The notes below the pieces were generated by a model that was not told where the DNA came from, made no database searches, and was given only the letters and a program-made list of their open reading frames with translations. This document shows, piece by piece, positions 34,371 through 43,701 of a stretch of DNA of 64,000 bases (positions are counted from its first letter, which is position 1; every line of letters begins with the position of its first letter). The position numbers and the translations under genes were made by a program. The DNA comes from Thermoplasmata archaeon (GTDB taxonomy: Archaea > Thermoplasmatota > Thermoplasmata > Thermoplasmatales > Thermoplasmataceae). The stretch spans positions 26,720-90,719 of the forward strand of contig JAKAAY010000003.1 of assembly GCA_021802055.1 (NCBI GenBank), written 5' to 3'.

Positions 34371-34590
34371 TTCAGCACCACATTCTTAGTGGTAGCATAT
34401 GACCAAGACAGTGGTCAATGGGGTGCATGCATTTCCAGCCGCTTTCAGGTAATTTGGCAGTGTTCCACAGGCACATGCGGCAGAGGCGTGCACCGTTGGC
34501 GCAGATCTGGATCAGCATCTTATTTGGTTAAGAGGGACTGGAAACCTTCAGGAATATGGGATCAGAGATGTTGCATCATGATAAGCTTCA
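34371..34590 (+). pseudogene. Remnant of a DUF1028 family gene
   Basis: In one frame the DNA reads FSTTFLVVAYDQDSGQWGAC then ISSRFQVI, closely like the N-terminus of DUF1028 proteins (TFSIVAYDPETGEWGVAVAS). After about base 34455 similarity continues in another frame as GSVPQAHAAEACTVGADLDQ, the expected next block (VGSVPWARAGVGAVATQ). It ends at a stop near 34588, whereas the family is about 220-280 residues. There is no start codon in the first frame, at least one frameshift, and the C-terminal two thirds are missing, so this is an eroded gene. The remaining parts of the 481-base gap (34235-34370 and 34591-34715) show nothing else I can identify apart from the upstream region of carA. Confidence 0.5.
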
Positions 34591-34715
34591 GGACAGGAAA
34601 AAGGAAGGTTGATGAAAAATGTCTCATTTGAAGACAGAATATCTGTCCCAGATTAATGGGCTCAGATCAGCCATTAGGAAAAACGAAATAGAGGGACAGC
34701 CATACAGTAGTCTTA

Positions 34716-35765
34716 ATGGAAAGAAGGCTAATACTCGCTGACGGCACCGTTGTCAGCGGAGACGCCTTCGGTTCGAAGCAAACAGCCACTGGTGAACTGG
34801 TATTTACCACTTCAATGACCGGTTATATGGAAACACTCTCGGACCCTTCATACAGGGGGCAGATTATTATTTTCACCACCCCTACGATCGGAAATTATTC
34901 CCCGGATAAGAGTAAGCTGCAATCAGATCGACTCCATGCATCTGCCATGGTTACAAGGGATGCGCATGTGACGCTCCCCAGAGGAGGGGACTGGGAGAGG
35001 TTCAACAGATTACTAGAACAGAACGGTGTTCCCGGGATAGATGGCATAGACACAAGGATGCTTGTGCGAAAGATACGGGAACAGGGCGTTTTGGAAGCCG
35101 TCATTGCAGATGAAGGCAACAGTACTGGTCAACTTGGAGATAGCATGAAGCAGAATCTTGTGGGGCAGGTATCCACAAGGGAACCGAAGGAGTTCATAGG
35201 CTCAGGAAGGAGAAGATATCTTCTCGTCGATCTGGGCGTGAAGAGATCCATAGTGGAGCATCTGCTGGAAAGTGGAAATGTTACAGTGGTTCCCTATGAT
35301 TATGATATCGAATCTGAGGCTAAAAGATACGATTCAGTCATTCTCTCTAACGGACCGGGCGATCCAGATCATCCGGCGCTTAAACCACTGAGGAAGGCAA
35401 TTAAAGGCCTTGCCGGAGTTGTTCCGCTGGTGGGAATCTGCCTGGGAATTCAGCTCATTGCACTATCGATGGGGGGAAGCACGAGCAAGATGAAGTATGG
35501 GCACAGAGGCAGCAACCATGCCGTGACTGATGGCAGGAGAATCATGATCACCTCACACAATCATGGCTATGCGGTTGAACGGGACTCCCTGGAAAACACG
35601 GGGCTTGAAGTCACTGAATGGGACATCAACGATGGCACGGTTGAGAGGATTGAGTCAAAAAAGGAGGGCATTATTGCTGTGCAGTACCACCCGGAGGGAA
35701 TGCCCGGCCCGGATGATGCAAGAGGATTCTTTGCGGAAGTTGCAAGAATTTCAGGAGCTGCCTGA
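34716..35765 (+). CDS. carA: Carbamoyl-phosphate synthase, small (glutaminase) subunit
   Basis: 349 residues. The N-terminal domain has FTTSMTGYMETLSDPSYRGQ and GVPGIDGIDTRMLVRKIRE. The C-terminal class I glutamine amidotransferase domain has SNGPGDPDHP, the nucleophile Cys242 in VGICLGIQLIALSMGG, and the His-Glu pair in VQYHPEGMPGP. It releases ammonia from glutamine for the large subunit, feeding arginine and pyrimidine synthesis. The stop codon overlaps the carB start by one base, so the subunits are made together. Confidence 0.96.
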   Translation: MERRLILADGTVVSGDAFGSKQTATGELVFTTSMTGYMETLSDPSYRGQIIIFTTPTIGNYSPDKSKLQSDRLHASAMVTRDAHVTLPRGGDWERFNRLLEQNGVPGIDGIDTRMLVRKIREQGVLEAVIADEGNSTGQLGDSMKQNLVGQVSTREPKEFIGSGRRRYLLVDLGVKRSIVEHLLESGNVTVVPYDYDIESEAKRYDSVILSNGPGDPDHPALKPLRKAIKGLAGVVPLVGICLGIQLIALSMGGSTSKMKYGHRGSNHAVTDGRRIMITSHNHGYAVERDSLENTGLEVTEWDINDGTVERIESKKEGIIAVQYHPEGMPGPDDARGFFAEVARISGAA

Positions 35766-38700
35766 TGCCTCTGGACCCAGATGTCAGGAAGGTCCTGGTA
35801 ATAGGTTCCGGACCAGTGGTGATTGGTCAGGCCGCAGAGTTCGACTATGCCGGTTCACAGGCGTGTCTGTCACTCAGGGAGGAAGGGATAATGGTCGTAC
35901 TGCTGAACTCCAATCCAGCTACAATACAGTCGGACAAAAGGATAGCCGACAGGGTCTACATCGAGCCTATGACTGTTCCTGTGTTGGAGGAAATAATCGT
36001 CAAAGAGAATATTGACGCAGTGCTACCAACAATGGGTGGTCAGACTGCCCTCAACCTGTGCCTAAGGCTATTTGACGAAGGGATTCTGGATAAACATGGA
36101 GTCAAGGTCATCGGGACCCAGGTGCAGGGCATCAGGATGGCAGAAGACAGGGTTCTGTTCAGCAGGTTTGTGAAGAGCCTTGGCGAACCAGTAGCCGAAT
36201 CCGTGGAAATGAGAAGGAAAGACCTCTGGAAGGATGAGTATTCCGCATTTGCCCCGGGCGTAATGAGGACAAGTTTCAGTCTTGGCGGCTCGGGGGGAAG
36301 GATCTACCGCACCTTTGAGGAACTGATGCATCTTGCGGAAGAATTTTTTCAGGAGGTCCCAGACGGCAGGATAGAGGTTGAGAAATCGCTCCAGGGCCTC
36401 AAGGAGCTTGAATATGAAATGATCAGGGACAGCCAGGGCAACTGTATCTGCATCTGCAATATGGAGAACATTGACCCTATGGGGGTCCACACAGGAGAAA
36501 GCATAGTGGTAACGCCATCACAGACGTTGAGCGACCAGGAATACCATATGCTGAGGTCTTCTGCAATACGCATAGTAAGTGGTCTTGGAATCGTGGGCGC
36601 ATGCAATATACAGTTCGCCCTGGACCAATCTTCAAGCCGGTACTATGTGGTCGAGGTGAACCCCAGGACATCCAGGTCTTCCGCACTGGCATCAAAGGCC
36701 AGCGGATATCCCATTGCCAGGATCGCTTCAAAGCTTGCAGTCGGATACTCACTTGCCGAGCTTCGAAATCCCGTCACAGGAGACACTTATGCTGCATATG
36801 AACCCTCTCTGGATTACATTACGGTCAAGATACCGAGGTGGCCATTTGACAAGTTTGGAGGCGACAGGAAAACCGGCGTTCAGATGAAGTCAGTTGGTGA
36901 GGTTATGGGCATAGGCAGGACTTTTGAGGAGGCATTCATGAAGGCATTATCCTCCATCGACACTTACGAATCAGCAAGGTTCAGGCTCCACTTTCCAGCA
37001 TCCTCTCTTGAAGGTCTCATCAGGGAGCCCAGCGACCTCAGGATATTTGCAGTTATAGAGGCTCTATTCCAGGGGCATGATCCGGATTCTGTGGCCGGGC
37101 TGGCAGGATTTGATCCATATTTCGTCCATAAGATGAAGACCATCACTGCTGCCTTACTGGAAATCCAGCCCGGCTCGATACCGCGGAACCTGCCGGCACT
37201 GAAGAGGCTGGGGATACCTGACAGTCTCATCTCCAGGTTTGCCTCTCTGGATGAACTTACCCTGGTGAGGCACAGGATAGAGGCCGGCATCATACCGGTC
37301 TATAAGTCAGTGGATACCTGTTCAGGTGAGTTCAGGGCAAGAACGCCTTACCTGTACTCTACCTATGAGAACGAGGACGAGACACCTGAATGGGGCGATG
37401 AAAAATCCGTTCTGGTCATAGGTTCTGGCCCAAACAGGATTGCTCAGGGTCTCGAGTTTGACTATGGGGCTGTGAAGGCAGTATCTGCACTAAGGGAAAT
37501 GGGCTACCGGACAATAATGCTCAATAGCAATCCAGAAACCGTTTCCACTGATTTTGACGTCTCTGACATGCTCTATTTCGAGCCCGTGACGCTTGAGCAT
37601 GTGAGCAATGTAATTGTTCGCGCGAAGGCGTGGAAAGTAATTGTGCAGCTTTCCGGGCAGACAGGCCAGAACCTGGCTTCTCAGATTGCTTCTCTCTTTG
37701 GGGATGATATAATTCTTGGAACACCTGCGCGATCAATAGAGGCTGTCGAGGACCGGGCACGTTTTTCAGAATCGCTGCAACGCCTGGGAATTCTTCAGCC
37801 GCCGTTTGCGTACGCCAGGAATTCCATTGAACTGGAAGGGAAACTTGGCAAAATAGGATTGCCTGTTATAATGCGTGCAAGCAACGTGATAGGTGGCCGG
37901 TCCATGGATATCATATTTGACCTGGACACTGCCAGGGAAAGATTTGACGAGATAATACGGGAGAGACCTGAAAAGGACGTGCTCATAAGCGGATACCTTG
38001 ACAATGCGGTTGAGATTGACGTTGACTTCATTTCCCACCGTGGCTGGACAACCATAATGGGCATAATCACACATATTGAAGAGGCTGGCACGCACTCTGG
38101 CGATGCCACCATGGTCTTCTCAGGCCATGGCCTGCCGGAAGGAATCGAAGAGGAACTTAAACATGTATGCAGCACTCTCTCACGGGAGTTCTTGCTGGAC
38201 GGGATATCAAATCTGCAGGCGGCCGTCAGGGATGACCAGGTTTTTGTCATAGAGCTTAACGCAAGGGCAAGCAGGACTGTCCCATTTCTTTCCAAGGCCA
38301 CCGGTACAGACTGGGTAGGGTTCGCAGTCAGGGGCATGGTTGGCTCCGTAGAGAAGATATACCCCATGCCGGTAAAATCCGTTTTCATCAAGTATCCCAT
38401 ATTTCCATTTAGGAGATTCCCTGGAGAAGAGCCTCTCCTAGGGCCGGAGATGAAGTCCACAGGAGAGGCAATGGTCCCCGGCATGGATTACAGGGAAGCC
38501 ATCAGGAAACTCATTGATCTCATAGGGGTGAGGGACGTGCACGCCGTGCTCCTGACAGTGAGGGATCAGGACAAGCAAAGGGCTCTCGGAATTGCATCCA
38601 ATCTTTCACGAAATGGCATTAGGGTGTATTCCACCCCAGGCACTGCAACCTATCTCTCAAAGAATGGGATAAGGTGTAGCACGGTCTACAGAATGGAAGA

Positions 38701-38929
38701 CATGAGAACCCCAAGGGTTGACGACATAATCAAGGAAAGGGCCGTGGATGTAGTTGTAAATACGCCAACAGCTTCCTCAGGATCCATGCGAGACGGATAC
38801 CAGGTAAGGCAGCTGTGCATAAGGCTGGGCATTCCGCTGATTACAAACATATCACTTGCCTCTATCCTGCTCGATCCGACCATATACTCCGTCAAGGCAG
38901 AAGCAAGGGAGATCTCAGAATATACTTAG
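35765..38929 (+). CDS. carB: Carbamoyl-phosphate synthase, large subunit
   Basis: 1054 residues, full length. Two homologous ATP-grasp halves are visible, each beginning VLVIGSGP (residues 10 and about 552) followed by GQAAEFDYAGSQA and AQGLEFDYGAVKA. EVNPRTSRSSALASKASGYP in the first half and ELNARASRTVPFLSKATGTD in the second are the metal/ATP sites. The last 130 residues form the MGS-like regulatory domain (YSTPGTATYLSKNGI). It makes carbamoyl phosphate from bicarbonate, ammonia and two ATP. No downstream pyrimidine or arginine genes follow. Confidence 0.97.
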   Translation: MPLDPDVRKVLVIGSGPVVIGQAAEFDYAGSQACLSLREEGIMVVLLNSNPATIQSDKRIADRVYIEPMTVPVLEEIIVKENIDAVLPTMGGQTALNLCLRLFDEGILDKHGVKVIGTQVQGIRMAEDRVLFSRFVKSLGEPVAESVEMRRKDLWKDEYSAFAPGVMRTSFSLGGSGGRIYRTFEELMHLAEEFFQEVPDGRIEVEKSLQGLKELEYEMIRDSQGNCICICNMENIDPMGVHTGESIVVTPSQTLSDQEYHMLRSSAIRIVSGLGIVGACNIQFALDQSSSRYYVVEVNPRTSRSSALASKASGYPIARIASKLAVGYSLAELRNPVTGDTYAAYEPSLDYITVKIPRWPFDKFGGDRKTGVQMKSVGEVMGIGRTFEEAFMKALSSIDTYESARFRLHFPASSLEGLIREPSDLRIFAVIEALFQGHDPDSVAGLAGFDPYFVHKMKTITAALLEIQPGSIPRNLPALKRLGIPDSLISRFASLDELTLVRHRIEAGIIPVYKSVDTCSGEFRARTPYLYSTYENEDETPEWGDEKSVLVIGSGPNRIAQGLEFDYGAVKAVSALREMGYRTIMLNSNPETVSTDFDVSDMLYFEPVTLEHVSNVIVRAKAWKVIVQLSGQTGQNLASQIASLFGDDIILGTPARSIEAVEDRARFSESLQRLGILQPPFAYARNSIELEGKLGKIGLPVIMRASNVIGGRSMDIIFDLDTARERFDEIIRERPEKDVLISGYLDNAVEIDVDFISHRGWTTIMGIITHIEEAGTHSGDATMVFSGHGLPEGIEEELKHVCSTLSREFLLDGISNLQAAVRDDQVFVIELNARASRTVPFLSKATGTDWVGFAVRGMVGSVEKIYPMPVKSVFIKYPIFPFRRFPGEEPLLGPEMKSTGEAMVPGMDYREAIRKLIDLIGVRDVHAVLLTVRDQDKQRALGIASNLSRNGIRVYSTPGTATYLSKNGIRCSTVYRMEDMRTPRVDDIIKERAVDVVVNTPTASSGSMRDGYQVRQLCIRLGIPLITNISLASILLDPTIYSVKAEAREISEYT

Positions 38930-39027
38930 CATCGAGGATGGACAGCAGGAAAAGTCAAAAAAACCGGCTCTCACGATGAAAATTCTCCTGGGAAAAATTC
39001 TTAAACAACGTTCCTGATTAGGTACAA

Positions 39028-39438
39028 GTGGCTGACCAGGAAAAGCGTTACGGGAGCCTCATTGCTGCAGTAATTGCCGGTGTGATACTGCTGGGTTTCT
39101 TCGGTAACCACCAGTTATTCTATTTCTTCATAGCAGCTGGCATAATGACTGGAATAATTGCCAGAGGGCCAATCAAGGGAATAATTGCGAGCGTTGCCTC
39201 CGGTGCCATCGTTTCTGGAATAGTTATCGGGCTTGCAGCAACGGGCAGCACTGCAGCTATTGCCGGACTTGCATCAAAATTTTATTTCTCCTCCATGATT
39301 TCGGGGGTTTTTGACAACCTGCTGTTTCTCATGAATATACCAGTAACCAAGCTGGTGGACGTTCTTCTTATTTACGGGTTGGGAATAAACGGGCTTGGCG
39401 GATTCGTCGGCGGTGCCATGCACCCTGAGCAGGAATAA
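39028..39438 (+). CDS. Small Gly/Ala-rich membrane protein of unknown function
   Basis: 136 residues, GTG start. A short charged N-terminus (VADQEKRYG) is followed by four hydrophobic segments rich in Gly, Ala and Ile, including ASVASGAIVSGIVIGLAATG. It resembles the small DUF5518-type membrane proteins of archaea but I cannot assign a family or function. The TATA-like TTCTTAAACAACG lies about 25 bases before the start. It stands alone between carB and polB. Confidence 0.65.
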   Translation: MADQEKRYGSLIAAVIAGVILLGFFGNHQLFYFFIAAGIMTGIIARGPIKGIIASVASGAIVSGIVIGLAATGSTAAIAGLASKFYFSSMISGVFDNLLFLMNIPVTKLVDVLLIYGLGINGLGGFVGGAMHPEQE

Positions 39439-39603
39439 TGAGTTCATCTCCATGAATTACTTAATTCCCGCTTCAATTCCACATCTTCAGAAGAGAACAG
39501 GAACGAAAATGGGGTTCACTGCATCGTGGACGGAACAGAGGAGCAGGGTAAAATGAGCAGCATCTATTCAAGACACAGTTAATATCATTGTAGTCATGGG
39601 TTC

Positions 39604-41943
39604 GTGATGCATACTTCCTTCAGGATAGTTGCAGCCTCATACAGGACGGATGACGTCTCGGTGGAGCTCTTCGGCAGGACAAGAAGCGGGAAGTCAGTTA
39701 CCGCCCTCTTTAGGGGGTTCAGGCCATACTTCTATGTGCATAACATGAGCCCCAGATTCACTGAAATGCTGAAAAGGGACGGAGAATTTGTAGGAACAGA
39801 GGAAACCGAATTGTGGTATGGGGGTGAATTCAAAAAATTCACCAGGGTCACACTGAAATCACCGTGGAAAGTTCCGCAGTACAGGGAAGGAGCAGGAGAT
39901 TACGTTTTGGCGGCGGATATTCCGTTTCATCACAGATTCATCTACGATCGTGACCTAGGCTCCTGCGTGGAGGTTGAAGGGGAGAGTCTGGAGGAAGAAA
40001 GAGCAAATTTTACCACCGATGAGGTGGTTGAGATAAAGGATATCAGTACGGTTGAGGCTTTCAACCCTGATCTGAAGGTGCTGAGCTTTGACGTGGAGAA
40101 CTCCATCAAGACCAAGGAGATATATGTCATTGGATGGGCAATTTACGACGGCAAGACGACCCGAACCGGCCACTTTGCAGACGGGGAGAAGAACCTCCTT
40201 TCCAGGTTCGTTGAATTTGTAAATGCAGAAGATCCGGATGTTATCACGGGCTACAACATCGACGGGTACGACATGCCGCTTCTGGAAGAGCGGATGAAAG
40301 CATCAGGGATCAAATTTTCCATTGGTAGAGACAAGCTCCCCCCAAAGAGGATTATGAAGCAGTACTGGAGGCTTCATGGAAGGATAATAAGCGATACCTG
40401 GTGGAACGTGAAAAAAATCCTTCACCCCAAGAATGAGACTCTGAACGCTGTGGCCAAGGAAATGCTTGGGGAAGGGAAGGACAACATCAACAGATTGAAG
40501 ATCGAGGAGGAATGGGCCAACCGCAGGCAGGAGGTCATAGATTACTGCATCAAGGATGCAGTGCTGACCCTGGAAATCTTCCGCAAGCTGAGAGTTATGG
40601 ACAGGAACCTCTTCATGGCAACAGTGGCCATGCTTCCCGTGGACGACGTCACTAATGGAGGAACAAGCAATTATGTGGACTCCATCCTCATTAGAAGGGC
40701 AGACAGGGAACACATCGGGGTTCCCATGACCCTGTACTCCAGGAAGGAGAATCCGATCGAGGGCGGGTACGTCGAATCCATAGGTGCGGGCCTCTATGAT
40801 AACGTCGTAGTTCTGGACTTCAAAAGCATGTACCCCTCAATGATCATGAAGTACAACATCTGCTTTACCACTCTGAGCGGGAACGGTACCATAGTTGCGC
40901 CGAACGGGGTGAAGTTCCTTGACAAGGGTAAGAGGGAAGGCCTCATCCCAAGAATTCTCAAAGATCTGATGGATGAAAGGGACCGCGTCAAGAGAATCAT
41001 GAAGCAGTCCGGGGGGGATGAGCGGGATTACTACGACGGTATTCAGGGCGCAATCAAGATTCTCATGAATACATTCTACGGAGTGCTGGCGTCCAACTTC
41101 TACAGGTTCACAAACCCCGAGATTGGAGCAGCTGTCACGGCATACGCAAGGAATACAATCAAGGGGCTCATGGATCAGCTGCGGAGCCGTGGGTACAAGG
41201 TCATCTATGGCGATACTGACAGCATATTCATTGAATCGGGAATATCTGATCTTAAGGAGGTCGTCAAATTCGGGAAGGAGATCAGCCATGACCTTTCGCA
41301 GAGCGAGGGGGTTGTGCTTGAATTTGAAAAGGTGATAGACCCGTTTTTCTCCCATGGGGCAAAGAAAAGATACGCAGGGAGGATCGCATACCCGGAGGAT
41401 CAGAGGGGCGAACTGCTCATAAGGGGGTACGAGGTGCGCAGAACGGACTCATTCGACCTCCAGAGCGAATCCCTGTCAGCAGTTTTTCAGTTCATACTTG
41501 ACAGGAAGATAGACGAGGCCAAGGAATATGCTGCGGACATTGTGGGAAGGGTAATGAGGGGCGACAGTTCCATTCCCATATCCAAGTTGGTGATTTCCAG
41601 GTCCGTGAGGAATTTCTCGGATTACAAGAACGTGGAGTCCATGGCCACCGTCAGAGTCGCCAGGAAACTTACGGAGCAGGGCGAGACTTTCATACCGGGA
41701 ATGAAGGTTTCCTGGATTGTAACAGACAGCAACAGGTCTCCGCAGGAGGTTGAGCCATACATCGAGGGGATGCCGTTCCTGTTCAAGCCGGATTACGAAT
41801 ATTATGCGAAACGGGTTCAGGAGACGCTCAATCGGGTGCTGGAAGGCATAAATGCGGAGATTGCGGTTGCAAAGAAGTCCGGCGCTCCCAATGCAACAGT
41901 GGAAGGCAAGGCGACACAGACAACATTCGATGCATTTCAGTAG
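39604..41943 (+). CDS. polB: Family B DNA polymerase
   Basis: 779 residues. The 3'-5' exonuclease motifs are VLSFDVEN (Exo I, near residue 160), ITGYNIDGYDMP (Exo II, near 216) and YCIKDAVLT (Exo III, near 316). The polymerase motifs are VLDFKSMYPSMIMKYN (motif A), KILMNTFYGVLASNFYRF (motif B) and VIYGDTDSIFIES (motif C), with KKRYAG after them. All catalytic acidic residues are kept, so it should be a proofreading replicative or repair polymerase. Motif A has Met-Tyr-Pro-Ser-Met in place of the usual Leu-Tyr-Pro-Ser-Ile. GTG 39604 and ATG 39607 are adjacent possible starts. The end overlaps the convergent dehydrogenase gene by seven bases. Confidence 0.96.
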   Translation: MMHTSFRIVAASYRTDDVSVELFGRTRSGKSVTALFRGFRPYFYVHNMSPRFTEMLKRDGEFVGTEETELWYGGEFKKFTRVTLKSPWKVPQYREGAGDYVLAADIPFHHRFIYDRDLGSCVEVEGESLEEERANFTTDEVVEIKDISTVEAFNPDLKVLSFDVENSIKTKEIYVIGWAIYDGKTTRTGHFADGEKNLLSRFVEFVNAEDPDVITGYNIDGYDMPLLEERMKASGIKFSIGRDKLPPKRIMKQYWRLHGRIISDTWWNVKKILHPKNETLNAVAKEMLGEGKDNINRLKIEEEWANRRQEVIDYCIKDAVLTLEIFRKLRVMDRNLFMATVAMLPVDDVTNGGTSNYVDSILIRRADREHIGVPMTLYSRKENPIEGGYVESIGAGLYDNVVVLDFKSMYPSMIMKYNICFTTLSGNGTIVAPNGVKFLDKGKREGLIPRILKDLMDERDRVKRIMKQSGGDERDYYDGIQGAIKILMNTFYGVLASNFYRFTNPEIGAAVTAYARNTIKGLMDQLRSRGYKVIYGDTDSIFIESGISDLKEVVKFGKEISHDLSQSEGVVLEFEKVIDPFFSHGAKKRYAGRIAYPEDQRGELLIRGYEVRRTDSFDLQSESLSAVFQFILDRKIDEAKEYAADIVGRVMRGDSSIPISKLVISRSVRNFSDYKNVESMATVRVARKLTEQGETFIPGMKVSWIVTDSNRSPQEVEPYIEGMPFLFKPDYEYYAKRVQETLNRVLEGINAEIAVAKKSGAPNATVEGKATQTTFDAFQ

Positions 41944-42812
41944 TACTCTGCGGGGTCTATCATGTTCTGTGGTTTTCCGTCCAGGAAACTTTTGACGTTT
42001 GTGCAAGCCATGATGATGGCCTGATCCAGGTCTCCGGGCACCTCATCTCCAACGTGTGGAGTGAGGATGCAGTTTGCAGGCACTTCCTCTGAAATTCTAG
42101 GCTCGTTCCACCATACGTCTGTTGCAAAGGATTTTTCTGGATACCTCTTCATGTATGCCAGCATGTCGTCCTTGTTCACGACATCCGCTCTAGATACGTT
42201 CACTATGAGGTTTCCATTGAACATGGCCAGGGCGTCCTTGTTGATTATGCCCTTCGTCTTGTTTGTTAATGGTAGTGTTATGACAACAATATCTGATATC
42301 TGGATGAGTCTGGCAATGGAGACAGCGAACTGATCTACAAGAGGATCCTCTATCTGTCTTCTCGTGTACGCTATGACAGACATGCCGAAACTCCTGGCTA
42401 TCTCCGCCATCCTTCTTCCTATTCCCCCGTAGCCAATTATGCCGAGCTTCTTGCCATGGATTGTATCAACGGGTTCTTTCTTGAATATTCTGTGATGCGT
42501 CTTATTGTTCAGGTCAATGATTTTCTTGGCAGATGCAAGTATAAGAGCGAAGGCATGCTCCGCAGTGGAATCGGCGAAAGCCCCCGGGTTGTTGCAAACA
42601 GTAACAGTTGGAGGGATACCCTTCAGGCCAAGTGCGTCAAGGCTTGCATAGATCCCCTGTATGAGCTTTGTGTTTTCCGTGACCTTATACTTGTTGGCTA
42701 CGATCTGAATTTCACCGGTGGATTCCCTGTCAACAATACAATTGAGGCCAGTGATTTCCTGGCATTTCTTTAAGACCTCGGGCGAAACGTTGAAGGTGAA
42801 AAACAGATCCAT
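41937..42812 (-). CDS. D-isomer-specific 2-hydroxyacid dehydrogenase
   Basis: 291 residues. The NAD(P)-binding Rossmann motif GKKLGIIGYGGIGRRMAEIA lies near residue 120. The catalytic Arg is in NLIVNVSRADVVNKDDM, and the His in CILTPHVGDEVPGD, as in phosphoglycerate, glyoxylate and lactate dehydrogenases. The protein is slightly shorter than the family average (310-330) at the N-terminus. The substrate is unknown; glyoxylate/hydroxypyruvate reduction would link to the glycerate branch of sugar metabolism. An inverted repeat lies 20-34 bases before its start. Confidence 0.88.
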   Translation of the reverse strand: MDLFFTFNVSPEVLKKCQEITGLNCIVDRESTGEIQIVANKYKVTENTKLIQGIYASLDALGLKGIPPTVTVCNNPGAFADSTAEHAFALILASAKKIIDLNNKTHHRIFKKEPVDTIHGKKLGIIGYGGIGRRMAEIARSFGMSVIAYTRRQIEDPLVDQFAVSIARLIQISDIVVITLPLTNKTKGIINKDALAMFNGNLIVNVSRADVVNKDDMLAYMKRYPEKSFATDVWWNEPRISEEVPANCILTPHVGDEVPGDLDQAIIMACTNVKSFLDGKPQNMIDPAEYY

Positions 42813-42831
42813 ATTAATCCTGATAAGTTGT

Positions 42832-42846
42832 AAGTTAGCTTAACTT
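42832..42846. promoter_or_regulatory. Inverted repeat upstream of 2-hydroxyacid dehydrogenase
   Basis: AAGTTA (42832-42837) GCT TAACTT (42841-42846) is a 6-bp perfect inverted repeat with a 3-base centre. On the minus strand it lies between a TATA-like ATTTTAAAG (about 42852-42860) and the start codon at 42812, a common operator position in archaea. Confidence 0.4.
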
Positions 42847-42981
42847 GGCTTTAAAATTTTCCATGAGCGGCGATCGTTTGTAATTGGCAGTTTTAGCTCC
42901 TGACGCAATAAGAATCAATGGTAGTGAATAGAGATAAATGAATATAATTTTTATCACACATACATAAACGTGGGTCATTAA

Positions 42982-43023
42982 GAGGTAAGACCTCCCCCCT
43001 GCACAGTCATATTACCTGCAGGG
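42982..43023. repeat. Two tandem inverted repeats upstream of the FHA/kinase operon
   Basis: GAGGT (42982-42986) AAG ACCTC (42990-42994) is followed by CCCTGCA (42997-43003) and TGCAGGG (43017-43023). They lie about 20-60 bases upstream of the TATA-like ATATTAATA (43045-43053) of the operon and may be regulator sites. Confidence 0.4.
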
Positions 43024-43073
43024 TGAGACATGGCACATTCAACATATTAATAATACCGCTCAGCCATCCTGTT

Positions 43074-43676
43074 ATGGTCAAAAGCGGGATGAAGTGGATC
43101 AAGAAGGAGAAGGACAGGGAAACCGAAGAACTGGTAAAGATTTGCCCGATGTGCAATGCCCGGTATGATCTGGAAAGCAGCTATTGCACCCATGATGGCC
43201 ACCGTCTTATACTTGAGGAGGAGAAACTTCTGCAGACCGAGCATGAAAACTACAAGTGCATGGCGTGCGGATATGTCAACACTCCTCCTCTTCACGGTTT
43301 CTGCGTACTTTGTGGGGAACCCTTTGGAAACGATAGTCGCAGGGAGAAAACGTTTCTGTTTGTAGAAGGCATCTACCCCATCTATATAGATAGCTTCCCA
43401 CTCGACCTGGATAGGAATCGTCTGGCCAGGCTTGAAGGTTCAGAATACGTGAATTCTCCCCATGTCAGGTTCATGAAAGAAGGTTCGGAGTTCTATGTGA
43501 AAGACATGAACTCTCTCAATGGAACATCACTGAACGGAAGAGTTATCGGAGGAAGGGGGAGAAAAAAACCCGAGAAGGAAAGGATATTCAGCGGTGACAC
43601 GATAGAGCTATGCTTGGATGACAAGGACAGAGGGGTAATCAGGATACAATTCAAGGTTTTTCCGGCCTTGACCTGA
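43074..43676 (+). CDS. Zinc-ribbon and FHA-domain protein
   Basis: 200 residues from ATG 43074. Two Cys-pair units lie at the N-terminus: KICPMCNARY with YCTHDGH, and YKCMACGYVN with FCVLCGEPF, i.e. two zinc ribbons (residues about 21-85). The C-terminal FHA domain has VNSPHVRF and VKDMNSLNGTSLNG followed by FSGDTIEL. These correspond to the family blocks for phosphothreonine binding (S-x-H and N-G-T). It therefore reads phosphorylated protein and should partner the kinase encoded 25 bases downstream. ATATTAATA about 21-29 bases upstream supports this ATG over the GTG at 43023. The cell location is cytoplasmic. Confidence 0.88.
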   Translation: MVKSGMKWIKKEKDRETEELVKICPMCNARYDLESSYCTHDGHRLILEEEKLLQTEHENYKCMACGYVNTPPLHGFCVLCGEPFGNDSRREKTFLFVEGIYPIYIDSFPLDLDRNRLARLEGSEYVNSPHVRFMKEGSEFYVKDMNSLNGTSLNGRVIGGRGRKKPEKERIFSGDTIELCLDDKDRGVIRIQFKVFPALT

Positions 43677-43701
43677 TAATATCCAAAAGGGAGGGAAATA
43701 A

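Noticed and set aside
37795..38484. 229-codon minus-strand frame inside carB
   Set aside because: Antisense to the second ATP-grasp half of carB, Ser-rich shadow composition.
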